Of a stretch of 64,000 nt of DNA, positions 51,811 to 61,474 are shown in pieces. The stretch's first letter is position 1. Every line of letters starts with the position of its first letter. A model generated the notes under the pieces. It had not been told where the DNA came from. It did no database searches and saw only the letters and a program-made list of their open reading frames with translations. The stretch is from Yoonia vestfoldensis (GTDB lineage Bacteria > Pseudomonadota > Alphaproteobacteria > Rhodobacterales > Rhodobacteraceae): assembly GCF_002158905.1 (NCBI RefSeq), contig NZ_CP021431.1, positions 2,480,001 through 2,544,000 on the forward strand, written 5' to 3'. The position numbers and the translations under genes are program-made.

Positions 51811-53106
51811 ATGAAAACACGCATACTCGCATTCGGGTTCTTGTCACCTGCACTTATCGCCGTCTTCTTTTTCTTTGCTTTGCCAGTACTGCTGACGGTC
51901 GTATTCGCCTTTACTAACATGTCGACATCAACAGGCATCATGGGCGGCGCCTACCAGATCAACTCGACCCAGGTCGACAGCCTGCGCGATACCGACGTCA
52001 GCTCCGAATCAATCAAGAAACTTGAATCGTCAAAATATGTCATCTCCGAAGCAGGACTCGCGGTACTGGCCGAGAAATTTGATGAGGCTACGGCCAACGA
52101 GCTGCGCGAAGATTTCTTGGGTGAAACCTTCGACGCCCGGCGCGACCTTGAAACTGTGCTACGCAACCTTACTGAACCGATCCGCAACACCCGCGACCGC
52201 AAGGCCGCTGCCGACCTCTTTTCCTCAACTGTTCTTGGCACGCGATACGCAACGGTTGAAGCGTTACGCGCAGCTCTGGACGAGACCCAGATAGACCCGA
52301 CCGACCACGACACACTGACCGAATTCGCCTATACTGGCTGGACCTGGACGACAGGTAACTTCTCGCTTTTGATGGAGTTGCCATCGACCCTGCGCTATGC
52401 GGCGAACACGGCCTTTTACGTGGTCTGCACGCTGGCTTTCAATATCCTGTTCGGCCTGTTCCTCGCGATCTCGACCTTTTACCTGCCGGGGAAATTGGCC
52501 AATACATTCCGTGCAATCTGGTTCCTGCCGCGCATCCTGCCGCCTGTCCTTTATGTGCTGATGTGGAACTGGTTCACTTGGGACCAGGGTTTCATCGCGA
52601 CGGTGACTGGCTGGTTCGGTGTGCCGCAGCAGAATTGGTTGCTTCACACCTCGACCCATGCCTGGACCGCGGTGATCCTAATCAACGGATTTGTTGGCGC
52701 CTCGCTGGGGATGATCCTGTTCTCTTCGGCGATCAAGGCGATCCCGACCTCGATGCTCTATGCCTCCGAGGTGGATGGCGCCAACCGCTGGCAACAGGTG
52801 CGCTACATCATCCTGCCGCAGATGCGCTGGCCGATCCTGTTCATGACATCTTACCAGACGCTCAGCCTTCTGACGTCCTTCGAATACATCCTTCTGGCCA
52901 CCGATGGTGGCCCTGGCCGGTCGACTGAGGTTTGGGCACTGGCCGCCTACCACACCGCGCTCAATAATTACGCTGGCAACCTACAATACGGGCTGGGGGC
53001 GGCCTATGCGCTGGCACTAGTATTCATCGGAATAGCGTTATCGATACTTTATCTAAGGTTCTTTAACTTCAAAGAATTACTGTCCAAGCCGAGGATTGAG
53101 CAATGA
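51811..53106 (+). CDS. ABC transporter permease (MalF/UgpA type) with long periplasmic loop
   Basis: 431 aa, about 130 longer than usual UgpA/MalF-short relatives. After TM1 (FGFLSPALIAVFFFFALPVL) there is a hydrophilic stretch of about 135 residues (roughly 40-175), followed by the standard five TM helices and the EAA loop region IPTSMLYASEVDGANRWQQV. The inserted loop resembles the P2 loop of E. coli MalF in position, which contacts the binding protein. It overlaps the next permease by 4 bp. Confidence 0.9.
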   Translation: MKTRILAFGFLSPALIAVFFFFALPVLLTVVFAFTNMSTSTGIMGGAYQINSTQVDSLRDTDVSSESIKKLESSKYVISEAGLAVLAEKFDEATANELREDFLGETFDARRDLETVLRNLTEPIRNTRDRKAAADLFSSTVLGTRYATVEALRAALDETQIDPTDHDTLTEFAYTGWTWTTGNFSLLMELPSTLRYAANTAFYVVCTLAFNILFGLFLAISTFYLPGKLANTFRAIWFLPRILPPVLYVLMWNWFTWDQGFIATVTGWFGVPQQNWLLHTSTHAWTAVILINGFVGASLGMILFSSAIKAIPTSMLYASEVDGANRWQQVRYIILPQMRWPILFMTSYQTLSLLTSFEYILLATDGGPGRSTEVWALAAYHTALNNYAGNLQYGLGAAYALALVFIGIALSILYLRFFNFKELLSKPRIEQ

Positions 53107-53930
53107 CCGGAACGCAGCGCATATGGCCTATTGTCCTGATCCTCGCAATCTTTTCGAGCCCACTAGTAGTCATGTATCTCTACCAAGTCATCGATAGCGT
53201 GGCCTCTCCCGACCCAGGTTCACTTATCCCCGGCAGGATCGATGTGTCGAACTGGCGCTTTTTGTGGGAAAGGATAGATACTGGGCGGCCCACGATCTGG
53301 GAGGTTACATTTAACACCTTCATCTTTGCTAGCACCACAGCCTTTCTCGTAACCCTTTGTTCGACCACCGCGGGTTATGCGCTTTCACGACTGAACATGC
53401 CAGGGCGACCCTATTTCCTGGGTGGGCTCATCATCTTGCACGCCTTTCCGACGATAACACTGATCATCGCGATTTTCATTATCCTCCAGGCGGTGGGTCT
53501 TTTCGACACGCTTGTGGGCGTCATTCTCGTAAAAACCGCGCTCGAGCTGCCATTCGGTGTCTGGATCATGAAGGGCTTCTACGACACCGTCCCCTGGGAG
53601 ATCGAGATAGCCGGCGTTCAGGATGGCGCCTCGCGATTCCGCGTCTGGTGGGAACTGGTTATTCCACAGGTCAAACCGGGTCTCGCAGCGCTTCTGATCA
53701 TCTCGTTTCTGTCGGGCTGGTCGGAATTCATATTGCCCCTCGTGCTGGCACCAGGGTCAAGCACACAGGTGCTATCCACATTCATGAATGCTGTGATCCA
53801 GGATGACGCGACCGCAGATTTCGGCCTCTTCAAGGCGATCGGGTTGTATTACTCAATACCTGTCATCGTTATCTATCTAATTTTTCAGAAACAGCTGATG
53901 AACATCTACGGCGGAGGGACAAAAGGTTAA
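53103..53930 (+). CDS. ABC transporter permease (MalG/UgpE type)
   Basis: 275 aa with six hydrophobic segments and the EAA-loop region EIEIAGVQDGASRFRVWWEL. The last residues form the usual FQKQLMNIYGGGTKG tail seen in sugar-type permeases. Overlaps the upstream permease by 4 bp and its stop (TAATG) overlaps the ATPase start. Confidence 0.93.
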   Translation: MTGTQRIWPIVLILAIFSSPLVVMYLYQVIDSVASPDPGSLIPGRIDVSNWRFLWERIDTGRPTIWEVTFNTFIFASTTAFLVTLCSTTAGYALSRLNMPGRPYFLGGLIILHAFPTITLIIAIFIILQAVGLFDTLVGVILVKTALELPFGVWIMKGFYDTVPWEIEIAGVQDGASRFRVWWELVIPQVKPGLAALLIISFLSGWSEFILPLVLAPGSSTQVLSTFMNAVIQDDATADFGLFKAIGLYYSIPVIVIYLIFQKQLMNIYGGGTKG

Positions 53931-54973
53931 TGGAACTGAGGCTCACGAAATTCACCAAGGCCTTTGGGCCGGTCACTGTCATTGAAAACATGGACCTGAC
54001 CGTTGGTAGCGGCGAGATGCTAGCCCTGCTTGGGCCATCAGGCTGCGGCAAGTCCACAACGCTTTTTGCGATATGCGGCATTCACAAGATGACCGGTGGC
54101 AAGCTTTATTTCGGAGATCGCGACGTGACTGCAGTTCCGGCGCAGCAGCGGTCTGTCGGCGTGGTGTTCCAGAACTATGCGCTTTATCCACACATGACCG
54201 CCGAACAGAATATCGGCTTTCCACTCAAGGTCATGCGCCGCCCCAAAGATGAGATCGCGGCCGAAGTCCGGCGCCTTGCAGATCTCGTCCAAATCGGAGA
54301 ACTTCTTGACCGGCGACCGGCCCAGCTTTCGGGCGGGCAGCAGCAACGCGTGGCTCTGGCCCGCGCAATGATCAGGAAACCGGATGTTCTCTTGCTTGAC
54401 GAGCCGTTGGCCAATCTTGACGCCAAGCTCAGGCTCGAGATGCGGGCCGAGATCCGGCGGATCCAACGCGAGACTGGCATCACCGCGATCCTCGTCACCC
54501 ATGATCAGGTCGAGGCGATGTCGATGTGCGACCGGATCGCCCTGATGAAGGATGGCGAGATTGTCCAGCTTGACACACCCAAGCAGATGTATGCCAATCC
54601 GCAATCGCAATTCGTTGCGGGATTCCTCGGCAATCCACCGATCTCGTTCCTGCCTGCCCAGGCGGAAGAGCAACTGGTAATCGGTCGGGGACAGGCGATT
54701 AAACGTCCCGACGGGCTTGAAGCGCGGGGCGAAGTAATTTTGGGTATCCGGCCCGAATATTTTGGGCCCCAGCACGGGACTGGCCTTTCAGGCGAAGTGA
54801 TTTTCGTAGAGCCGCAAGGACGCGAAGAACTTGTCGACGTGCGTCTTGAATGTGGCGGCGTGCTGCGCGCTATCCTGCCCACCAGCTATCCAGTTCGTCT
54901 GGGAGACCGTGTGAACTGGGGTGTATCACTCCGCGACATACTTGCCTTTTCGCGAGAAGGAAATCGACTATGA
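53930..54973 (+). CDS. ABC transporter ATP-binding protein (UgpC/MalK type)
   Basis: 347 aa. Walker A GPSGCGKST, Q-loop VVFQNYALYPHMTAEQNIGF, signature LSGGQQQRVALARAM, Walker B LLLDEPLANLD, H-loop VTHDQVEAMSMCDR, then a C-terminal TOBE/regulatory domain (GIRPEYFGPQHGTGLSGEVI). Energises the two permeases. Its stop overlaps the GDPD start (ATGA). Confidence 0.95.
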   Translation: MELRLTKFTKAFGPVTVIENMDLTVGSGEMLALLGPSGCGKSTTLFAICGIHKMTGGKLYFGDRDVTAVPAQQRSVGVVFQNYALYPHMTAEQNIGFPLKVMRRPKDEIAAEVRRLADLVQIGELLDRRPAQLSGGQQQRVALARAMIRKPDVLLLDEPLANLDAKLRLEMRAEIRRIQRETGITAILVTHDQVEAMSMCDRIALMKDGEIVQLDTPKQMYANPQSQFVAGFLGNPPISFLPAQAEEQLVIGRGQAIKRPDGLEARGEVILGIRPEYFGPQHGTGLSGEVIFVEPQGREELVDVRLECGGVLRAILPTSYPVRLGDRVNWGVSLRDILAFSREGNRL

Positions 54974-56388
54974 CGCCCGATCATCTGCCTGCGCGGCCCT
55001 GGTCAATCGCCCATCGCGGCGCCTCGGCCTACGCGCCGGCCAACACTCTGGCCGCCTTTCGCAAGGCGGCCGACCTAGGCGCTGACATGTGGGAAATTGA
55101 CATCCGGATCACCGCAGACGGAGTGCCAGTCGTTCACCATGACGCCACTCTCGCCGATGGAACCCGGCTCGACGGCCTTACGCGGCAAGCCTTGCTCGAA
55201 CGGATGCCGGATTGCCCCGATCTGTCCGAGGTGGTTACCCTTGCCAGCGAATTGGGCGCGGGGCTTTATGCCGACATCAAAGACGAAAATGCTGCTTTGC
55301 CGACGCTGCGCCTACTTCAGGATGCGGCAATCGAACCCATCATTCTCGGCGCTTTCAACACCGCCATTGTCGATGTGCTGCGCTCCGCGGGCAGCCGTTA
55401 TGCGGTGGCCGCGCTGGTACCGCAGGGAGCTGATCCGCACGATCATGCGGCGCGGGCCGACGTGATCCACCTGTGCTGGGAGCATCTGCCTTTCCCACAG
55501 GACACCCTCACACCCGCCTTTTTTTCCCGTGCCTTTACGGATGGTAAACGCGTTGTCTTGTGGCATGAAGAAGATCCAGCTCGCATGGCCGCAATCCGCA
55601 CAAAACCTGTGACGGGGATCTGCTCAGACATGCCTGAACTAGTCAACCCGTTTCGCCCACCTTCAAATTACCCCTTCGGTGTGGTCTGTCACAGGGGCGC
55701 CAATCGGATCGCACCGGAAAACACGCTGCCTGCACTGGAATGCGCGCTGGCGGCGGGATTCAGCCATGTAGAGGTCGATTTGCACAGCACCGCCGATGGT
55801 GAGATTGTAGTGATCCACGACCCCAATCTTGACCGAACCACGAACAGTTCTGGCCTGGTCACCATAAGAACGTTGGAGGAGTTGCGTACCCTTGACGCCG
55901 GATCATGGTTCGACCCATTTTTTGCTGGAACGCGCATCCCTACCTTGGAGGAAACTCTGGCTCTTGTGGCGCGTTACGACGCACGGGCTTATCTTGAACT
56001 CAAATCAGCTCCTCCCGGCCCAGTTCTGGAACAGGTCAAGCAGAAAGGAATGCTCGACCGTGTCTTCTTTTGGTCTTTCAACCGCGATGCACTACGCGAG
56101 TTGCGCAGCTTTAGTGCCAATGCGCAGATCATGGCGCGGCGCGAGGATTACGGCTCGCTATCCGAGACACTATTGGATTATCGCGCCAATGTCGTGGAGT
56201 TCCGTCCCGACGCCGATCCTCTCGAAATCGCTACCCTGCGCGGCAGTGCGATTATGTCAATGGTGGCCTATAGGGGCAGTGACACCGACGTGTTCGACCA
56301 GATCCTTATGATGCGGCCCGACCTGTTTAACCTAGACCATCCGTTCACCTTTGCGCGCCATTCGCTCAGAGCCAGCTGCAATGGTTAG
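54970..56388 (+). CDS. Tandem-domain glycerophosphodiester phosphodiesterase
   Basis: 472 aa comprising two GDPD barrels. Domain 1 (about 1-225): SIAHRGASAYAPANTLAAFR, MWEIDIRITADGVPVVHHDA, GLYADIKDE. Domain 2 (about 238-472): VVCHRGANRIAPENTLPALE, HVEVDLHSTADGEIVVIHDP, AYLELKSAPPG. Both keep the H-R-G, E-x-D and second H residues needed for metal-dependent hydrolysis. No signal peptide, so it works on imported substrate in the cytosol, giving an alcohol plus a sugar- or glycerol-phosphate. The start 54970 was chosen from the ATGA overlap with the ATPase gene. Confidence 0.93.
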   Translation: MTPDHLPARPWSIAHRGASAYAPANTLAAFRKAADLGADMWEIDIRITADGVPVVHHDATLADGTRLDGLTRQALLERMPDCPDLSEVVTLASELGAGLYADIKDENAALPTLRLLQDAAIEPIILGAFNTAIVDVLRSAGSRYAVAALVPQGADPHDHAARADVIHLCWEHLPFPQDTLTPAFFSRAFTDGKRVVLWHEEDPARMAAIRTKPVTGICSDMPELVNPFRPPSNYPFGVVCHRGANRIAPENTLPALECALAAGFSHVEVDLHSTADGEIVVIHDPNLDRTTNSSGLVTIRTLEELRTLDAGSWFDPFFAGTRIPTLEETLALVARYDARAYLELKSAPPGPVLEQVKQKGMLDRVFFWSFNRDALRELRSFSANAQIMARREDYGSLSETLLDYRANVVEFRPDADPLEIATLRGSAIMSMVAYRGSDTDVFDQILMMRPDLFNLDHPFTFARHSLRASCNG

Positions 56389-57400
56389 GGATATGCCGCG
56401 AAAACCCACTTCCTTTGACGTGGCGCGCCTCGCAGGGGTGTCACGATCGGCTGTTTCGCGGGCCTTTACGCCGGGTGCCTGTATATTGCCTCAAACAAAG
56501 GAAAAGGTCACGAAGGCCGCAACCGAATTAGGATACCGGGTCAATTCGCTTGCCCGCAGCCTACAGCGAGATCATTCTGGCATTGTCGGACTGGTTGCCT
56601 CCCGACTTGATACCCCACTGCGATCGCATCAGGTGGCAAGGCTGAGCGAGATGTTAATCCGTGAAGGACTAAAGCCGATGCTGATTACGGCCGAGCGGCC
56701 GGATCAGGTGGGTACGCTGATCGAGTCCCTTTTAGGCTACAACGTCGCTGGCATGATCTTCACCTCTGACACGCCGCCGCCTGCCCTTATCGAGGATTGT
56801 GCCCGCTTCGGATTGCCAGTGGTGCTAATCAACCGTCCTGGTAATTCTGGTTGGGGTGACCGGGTTGTGGCCGACAACGAGACGGGAGGAATCATGGCCG
56901 CACGCTTACTGATCGAATTTGGCGCTACAAAACTGGGATGTCTGATGCCCAGAACTGAGACCTATTCTGTCTCGGGACGGGCCCACGCGTTCATGAGCTA
57001 TGCCCGGTCGCAAGGTATTCCAATCGAAACTTTTCTTGCCGACGACCAGAGCTATGCACGTTCGCGGGCCAACATCGCCGAAACCGACGGAGTAGTTCTC
57101 CAGCAGATCGACGGTCTTTTTTGCGCCACCGACCTGATGGCACTTGGCGCACTTGATGCTTTGAGAATTGACCACGGCGTTAAAGTACCCGACCAAATTC
57201 AAGTACTGGGGTTTGACGATATCGAACAAGCAGGCTGGGGCGCCTACGACCTGTCGACGATCCGGCAGGACATCGACGCCCAGACCACGACTGTCGTGCG
57301 CCTCCTGATTGAGCGACTGGCGGGCGATTTCTCTGACAACAAGCTCGTAAAAGAGCCACTGACTGCAAAACTTCGAGGAACGACACGACATGCGGGATGA
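56381..57400 (+). CDS. LacI-family transcriptional regulator
   Basis: 339 aa if started at 56381 (ATG overlapping the GDPD stop by 8 bp); an ATG at 56393 giving MPRKPTSFDVA is also possible. The HTH is TSFDVARLAGVSRSAVSRAF, hinge NSLARSLQRDHSGIVG, and an effector-binding domain with VLGFDDIEQAG near the C-terminus. Encoded within the operon it probably controls, likely through the paired sites at 50282 and 50347. Confidence 0.93.
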   Translation: MVRDMPRKPTSFDVARLAGVSRSAVSRAFTPGACILPQTKEKVTKAATELGYRVNSLARSLQRDHSGIVGLVASRLDTPLRSHQVARLSEMLIREGLKPMLITAERPDQVGTLIESLLGYNVAGMIFTSDTPPPALIEDCARFGLPVVLINRPGNSGWGDRVVADNETGGIMAARLLIEFGATKLGCLMPRTETYSVSGRAHAFMSYARSQGIPIETFLADDQSYARSRANIAETDGVVLQQIDGLFCATDLMALGALDALRIDHGVKVPDQIQVLGFDDIEQAGWGAYDLSTIRQDIDAQTTTVVRLLIERLAGDFSDNKLVKEPLTAKLRGTTRHAG

Positions 57401-58151
57401 TCGCCTGAACTCAATGCTGGACATGGCCCGCGAGGCTGGGCTGATCGCGCAAAACATGCGGACCCGTCCCGAAAGCCTCAAGATCCGAGAAAAAGGGCCA
57501 ATGGATCTGCTAACAGCAGCCGACATCGCCGTAGAGGCCCTGTTGCGCGATCGCATCGAAGCACTGGAGCCCAATGTGACGATCCTTGGTGAGGAAGGCG
57601 GCCTAACCGGCACAGGGAGCGTCATTTGGATTATCGATCCCATCGATGGAACAGTGAACTTCTCCCGCGGGACGCCAAACTGGGCTATCTCAATCGGCAG
57701 GTTCGATGGGATAACGCTGACGCACGGGGTCATTCATGCACCCGATTTGGGGATGACGGCGTGGGCACGGCGTGGGCTGGGCTGCTACCTGAATGATAAG
57801 CGTATCACCTTCAATCCGGCGGTAGTCGAAAATCCGATCATGGCGCTAGGATATTCGCCACGCACATCATTGCAGGAATATTTTGCCTCGATCAGTGCAC
57901 TTCTGGATGCAGGCGTTGAACATCGGCGCTACGGCGCGGCGACGATCTGTTTCCTGGGTATTCTCGCCGGTTGGTTTGATGCCTTTCACGAAGGGGAACT
58001 CAACATTTGGGACGCGGCAGCAGGTTTGCTTCTGATCGAGGAAGCGGGCGGCGTAACGACCCATAATCCGTTTAAGGCTTTCATTGCCGGGCCATCAAGG
58101 GTGACAGCGCTCAATGCAGGTTTTCCAAAGGGCATTTTTGGCATCAGCTGA
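57390..58151 (+). CDS. Inositol monophosphatase family phosphatase
   Basis: 253 aa, Mg2+-dependent sugar/inositol phosphatase: metal-binding ILGEEGG (Glu pair), WIIDPIDGTVNFSRG (the IMPase signature with two Asp) and NIWDAAAGLLLIEEAGGV (second signature). Substrates in the family include inositol-1-phosphate, fructose-1,6-bisphosphate and PAP; the GDPD neighbour makes inositol-1-phosphate or a related polyol phosphate attractive. It overlaps the lacI end by 11 bp and ends the operon. Confidence 0.9.
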   Translation: MRDDRLNSMLDMAREAGLIAQNMRTRPESLKIREKGPMDLLTAADIAVEALLRDRIEALEPNVTILGEEGGLTGTGSVIWIIDPIDGTVNFSRGTPNWAISIGRFDGITLTHGVIHAPDLGMTAWARRGLGCYLNDKRITFNPAVVENPIMALGYSPRTSLQEYFASISALLDAGVEHRRYGAATICFLGILAGWFDAFHEGELNIWDAAAGLLLIEEAGGVTTHNPFKAFIAGPSRVTALNAGFPKGIFGIS

Positions 58152-59423
58152 CTTAAGCCATGGCGTCTGAACCGTGTCCCATTTGTGGCAGTGCGTCGCA
58201 ATAGACCCGTACGGGACAGGAGTTGGAGACAGGTAGCAAGTTAAGGTAGGAATGTGATAGATATGGAGACAGGGTCCTGAACTTCGTCCTCCGCATGACA
58301 CCTGCGAACGGGCTGTTGTTATAGGCCATCAGGGCCATTGGCACGTGGGCTTCCCGCTGATGTGGCATCAGAGTGTTTCGGTGAAACCCAGCATCGTGAA
58401 GTTCCCTAGAGTGTGGACATGTGTTTCATCCCGTTTGGGACGATTGATCGTGGCATCACCACTATCGAGCGCACTTGGCGAGCGCCTGCACCACAATATG
58501 ACGCAGGTTTTAGCGGTCGTGCTGCCGCGGTGCGGCTGGGAATTCAGCTGCGACTAGATCAGGCTAGGCGTGTGCGATCCGGCAGTGCGGCGGGAGAAAG
58601 CTATTAAGCGGGGGCGCAACGCCAAGCCCAGTAGGCTTGCGGTCTATTAGGCGTTTATTTAGCAGCAAGTTGCGGAGGACCCCAATATCATGCATCGTCT
58701 TACACGCAATGCGCTAGCCAGTGCCGAGAGGGTGCGGGTGAATTACTCTTTGATTGTGGAACTGCTCATGCTTCTTGACTTCAGCTTCAAAAATCATTCG
58801 TCACTGTGAACAGCGTAGCATCCGAAACAGGCTCGCGCGGCGGGACCAGCAGGAACGGCGCATGCCTGCCATGCAACGACAGCCACAGGGTCTGTATTAA
58901 TTGACGATACGCGAGTCAAAACAAACCTGACTTTGGGAGCGCGCTTGACACGAACATCGGTGGCGCATGGATTCGCCGTCCGGGTAATGGGACACATAGA
59001 CTTTCATTGCCTGGCTGACGTCCCAAAGGTTGCTGGCACAAGTCATCAAAGGGGCGATGGATGGTGATGCCTTCGCATCTTATATCCACATTGTACCGGT
59101 GCCAGAGCTGAAATTCGCTTCACTGGGAGACTGTCTGAAATTTAAGCTCTGACGTCATTTTTCTAGCCATTGGGGGACGATATTCGCGACCATTGCTCAC
59201 GATCGTAAACCGTGCCCATTAAACATGTTGATTCAACACGCAAAAAGGGTTTGACATTTCTAGCCCCCTTGACGTACCCCTTGACCATCGAAGAATTGCA
59301 CCCAGAGGAAAGACCTCGCAGGTGCGTTAATCTCCCCCACATCCCGGACCCCGATCCTGACGCTGGCCATCCCGCCCGCGCCCATGCGCATGTCCGCCTT
59401 ATCCTAGATATGAGACCTGCATT
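58152..59423. other. 1.27-kb stretch without recognised genes
   Basis: Small open frames occur on both strands, all short with odd composition. No transposase motif, RNA gene or repeat was recognised. It separates the phosphodiester operon from phage genes and probably contains heavily decayed sequence at an element border. Confidence 0.5.
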
Positions 59424-60686
59424 ATGGACCTCGTCTTTGCACCGAGCCAGATCGAAAGCTGGCCGATTGCCCGGCTGCGCCCCTATGTGCGCAATGCCAA
59501 GATGCACGGCGACGACCAGGTGGCCAAGATTGCCGCCAGCATGGCCAAGTTTGGCTGGACCGTGCCCTGCATGGTGGCTGATGATGGCGAGTTGATCGCC
59601 GGCCATGGTCGGGTACTAGCCGCAACGATGCTGGGACTGACCGAGGTGCCGGTGATCAGGCTGGGTCATCTGGACGAGGCTGAGCGCCGGGCCTACCGCA
59701 TCGCGGACAATAAACTGACTGAGATGGGCGAATGGGATGAAGCCATGCTGCGCGACGAGATCGCGGGGCTGCTGGCTGAGGATTTTGACCTGACGCTGCT
59801 GGGCATGAGCGACGATGATCTGGAAGCGCTGCTGCGGGACCCCGATGCACTGGGCGCCGATGGCCCTGTCGAGGGCGAGGACGATGTGCCCGAGTTACCG
59901 GTCACGCCAATATCTGTCCCAGGCGACCTCTGGCAACTGGGATCGCACCGGCTCATCTGCGGCGACAGCACGGCAGCCAACGTGGTCGGGCGGTTGCTAG
60001 GTGACGTGAAGCCCATGCTGATGGTAACTGACCCGCCGTATGGCGTGGAATACGATCCCGGGTGGCGTAATAAAGCAGGCGCTGCAGCAACCAAACGCAC
60101 CGGCAAAGTGCTGAACGATGATCGCGCTGACTGGCGCGAGGCGTGGTCACTGTTCCCTGGTGACGTCGCCTATATCTGGCACGGCGCGCTGCATGCTGTG
60201 ACCGTGGCAGAAAGCCTCACGGTGACAGGCTTCAATATCCGCTCGCAAATTATCTGGGCAAAGGACCGGTTGGTGCTGAGCCGCGGTGACTACCACTGGC
60301 AGCACGAGCCCTGCTGGTACGCTGTGCGCGCCAAAGGCAAAGGCCATTGGGCGGGCGACCGGAAGCAGACCACGCTCTGGCAGATTGCAAACAAGGATCA
60401 GGATGCCGAGACCGTCCACGGCACGCAAAAGCCGGTTGAATGCATGCGGCGTCCGATCCTGAACAACTCAAGCCCTGGCCAAGCAGTCTATGAGCCCTTT
60501 ATGGGATCCGGCACGACGCTGATCGCGGCGGAGACCACGGGGCGCGTGTGCTTCGGGGTAGAGTTGAACCCGGCCTATGTCGATGTGGCCATCGAGCGCT
60601 GGCAACAATTCACGCGGGTTGATGCTGTCTTGGTGGAAACCGGCGAACCGTTCAGCGCCCTGAAGGCAAAGCGGTTGGCGGCATGA
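59424..60686 (+). CDS. ParB-N/DNA methyltransferase fusion protein
   Basis: 420 aa. Residues 1 to about 100 are a ParB/Srx-like nuclease domain (RPYVRNAKMHGDDQVAKIAA; IAGHGRVLAATMLGL; RAYRIADNKL). Residues 170-420 are a class-beta amino-methyltransferase with catalytic motif IV DPPYGVEYDP, and SAM-binding motif I FMGSGTTLIAAE near the C-terminus. This architecture is common in prophages, where it modifies phage DNA or regulates packaging. Start 59424 (ATG) follows a weak GAGA. Confidence 0.93.
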   Translation: MDLVFAPSQIESWPIARLRPYVRNAKMHGDDQVAKIAASMAKFGWTVPCMVADDGELIAGHGRVLAATMLGLTEVPVIRLGHLDEAERRAYRIADNKLTEMGEWDEAMLRDEIAGLLAEDFDLTLLGMSDDDLEALLRDPDALGADGPVEGEDDVPELPVTPISVPGDLWQLGSHRLICGDSTAANVVGRLLGDVKPMLMVTDPPYGVEYDPGWRNKAGAAATKRTGKVLNDDRADWREAWSLFPGDVAYIWHGALHAVTVAESLTVTGFNIRSQIIWAKDRLVLSRGDYHWQHEPCWYAVRAKGKGHWAGDRKQTTLWQIANKDQDAETVHGTQKPVECMRRPILNNSSPGQAVYEPFMGSGTTLIAAETTGRVCFGVELNPAYVDVAIERWQQFTRVDAVLVETGEPFSALKAKRLAA

Positions 60687-60857
60687 GTGCGTCCTTACGT
60701 TTCAGCCGGTGTCATTGGTTGAATATTCTAAATTGAAGAATTGTCGCCAAAACTGTCGCAGCCATGGCTGCTGCGTAGACCACCGCAAACGCTGATGCGC
60801 CTTGACCAATTTGTCTTGGTCAATGAAGGTTCAAAAAAGCATAGAAAGTGGAAGTTG

Positions 60858-61457
60858 ATGTCTGACCTACAAGTTGTTCCAGCCCGCTATGGCCGTGCAG
60901 TACATTTGTTAAAAGGGCAGGCAATCCAGATCATCAACACCCATGGCCAACAGGTTGTCGATACGTGGTGCTTTAATGCACATGACATGTCCGAGTTCAT
61001 GTCGATGGAGCATCTGCATGCCACGTTGCAAGGTATCTTCCCCGCAAAAGGCGACGGGCTGACAACAAATCGTCGGCGGCCCATTTTGATCATGGAAGAA
61101 GATACATCACCAGGCCGGCATGACACGGTGATCGCGGCTTGTGATGTCCACCGCTATGCCGCACTGGGCTGCACGCAGTACCATAACAATTGCACCGACA
61201 ATCTGCACGCTGCACTGGCACAGATTGATCGACGGGCGGCTGATTGCCCCGCACCTTTGAACTTATGGATGAACATTCCCGTCGGCCCTGATGGCAAAAT
61301 CACATGGGGAGAGCCACTCAGTAAGCCAGGAGATCATGTGATCTTGCGTGCCATGATCGATTGCATCGTGGTGATGTCCGCGTGTCCACAAGATTTGATC
61401 CCGATTAACGGTGCGGCGTGTAAACCAACTGAAGTGCACTATCGCCTGCTGAACTAA
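60858..61457 (+). CDS. DUF1989 family protein (urea carboxylase-associated type)
   Basis: 199 aa. GRAVHLLKGQAIQIINTHGQ, VDTWCFNAHDMSEFMSMEHL, LGCTQYHNNCTDNL and LSKPGDHVILRAMIDCIVVM SACPQD contain the conserved Cys/His residues of DUF1989, whose known members sit beside urea carboxylase or act in one-carbon/guanidine metabolism. It lies alone between phage genes, so it is a cargo gene or insertion. Start 60858 has GGAAG upstream and begins the homologous region; the frame upstream is not protein-like. Confidence 0.88.
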   Translation: MSDLQVVPARYGRAVHLLKGQAIQIINTHGQQVVDTWCFNAHDMSEFMSMEHLHATLQGIFPAKGDGLTTNRRRPILIMEEDTSPGRHDTVIAACDVHRYAALGCTQYHNNCTDNLHAALAQIDRRAADCPAPLNLWMNIPVGPDGKITWGEPLSKPGDHVILRAMIDCIVVMSACPQDLIPINGAACKPTEVHYRLLN

Positions 61458-61474
61458 CCCACTGTCACGCAGGA

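Noticed and set aside
58152..59423. Small open frames as genes
   Set aside because: None has a family-like segment, ribosome site or partner; left as unassigned sequence.
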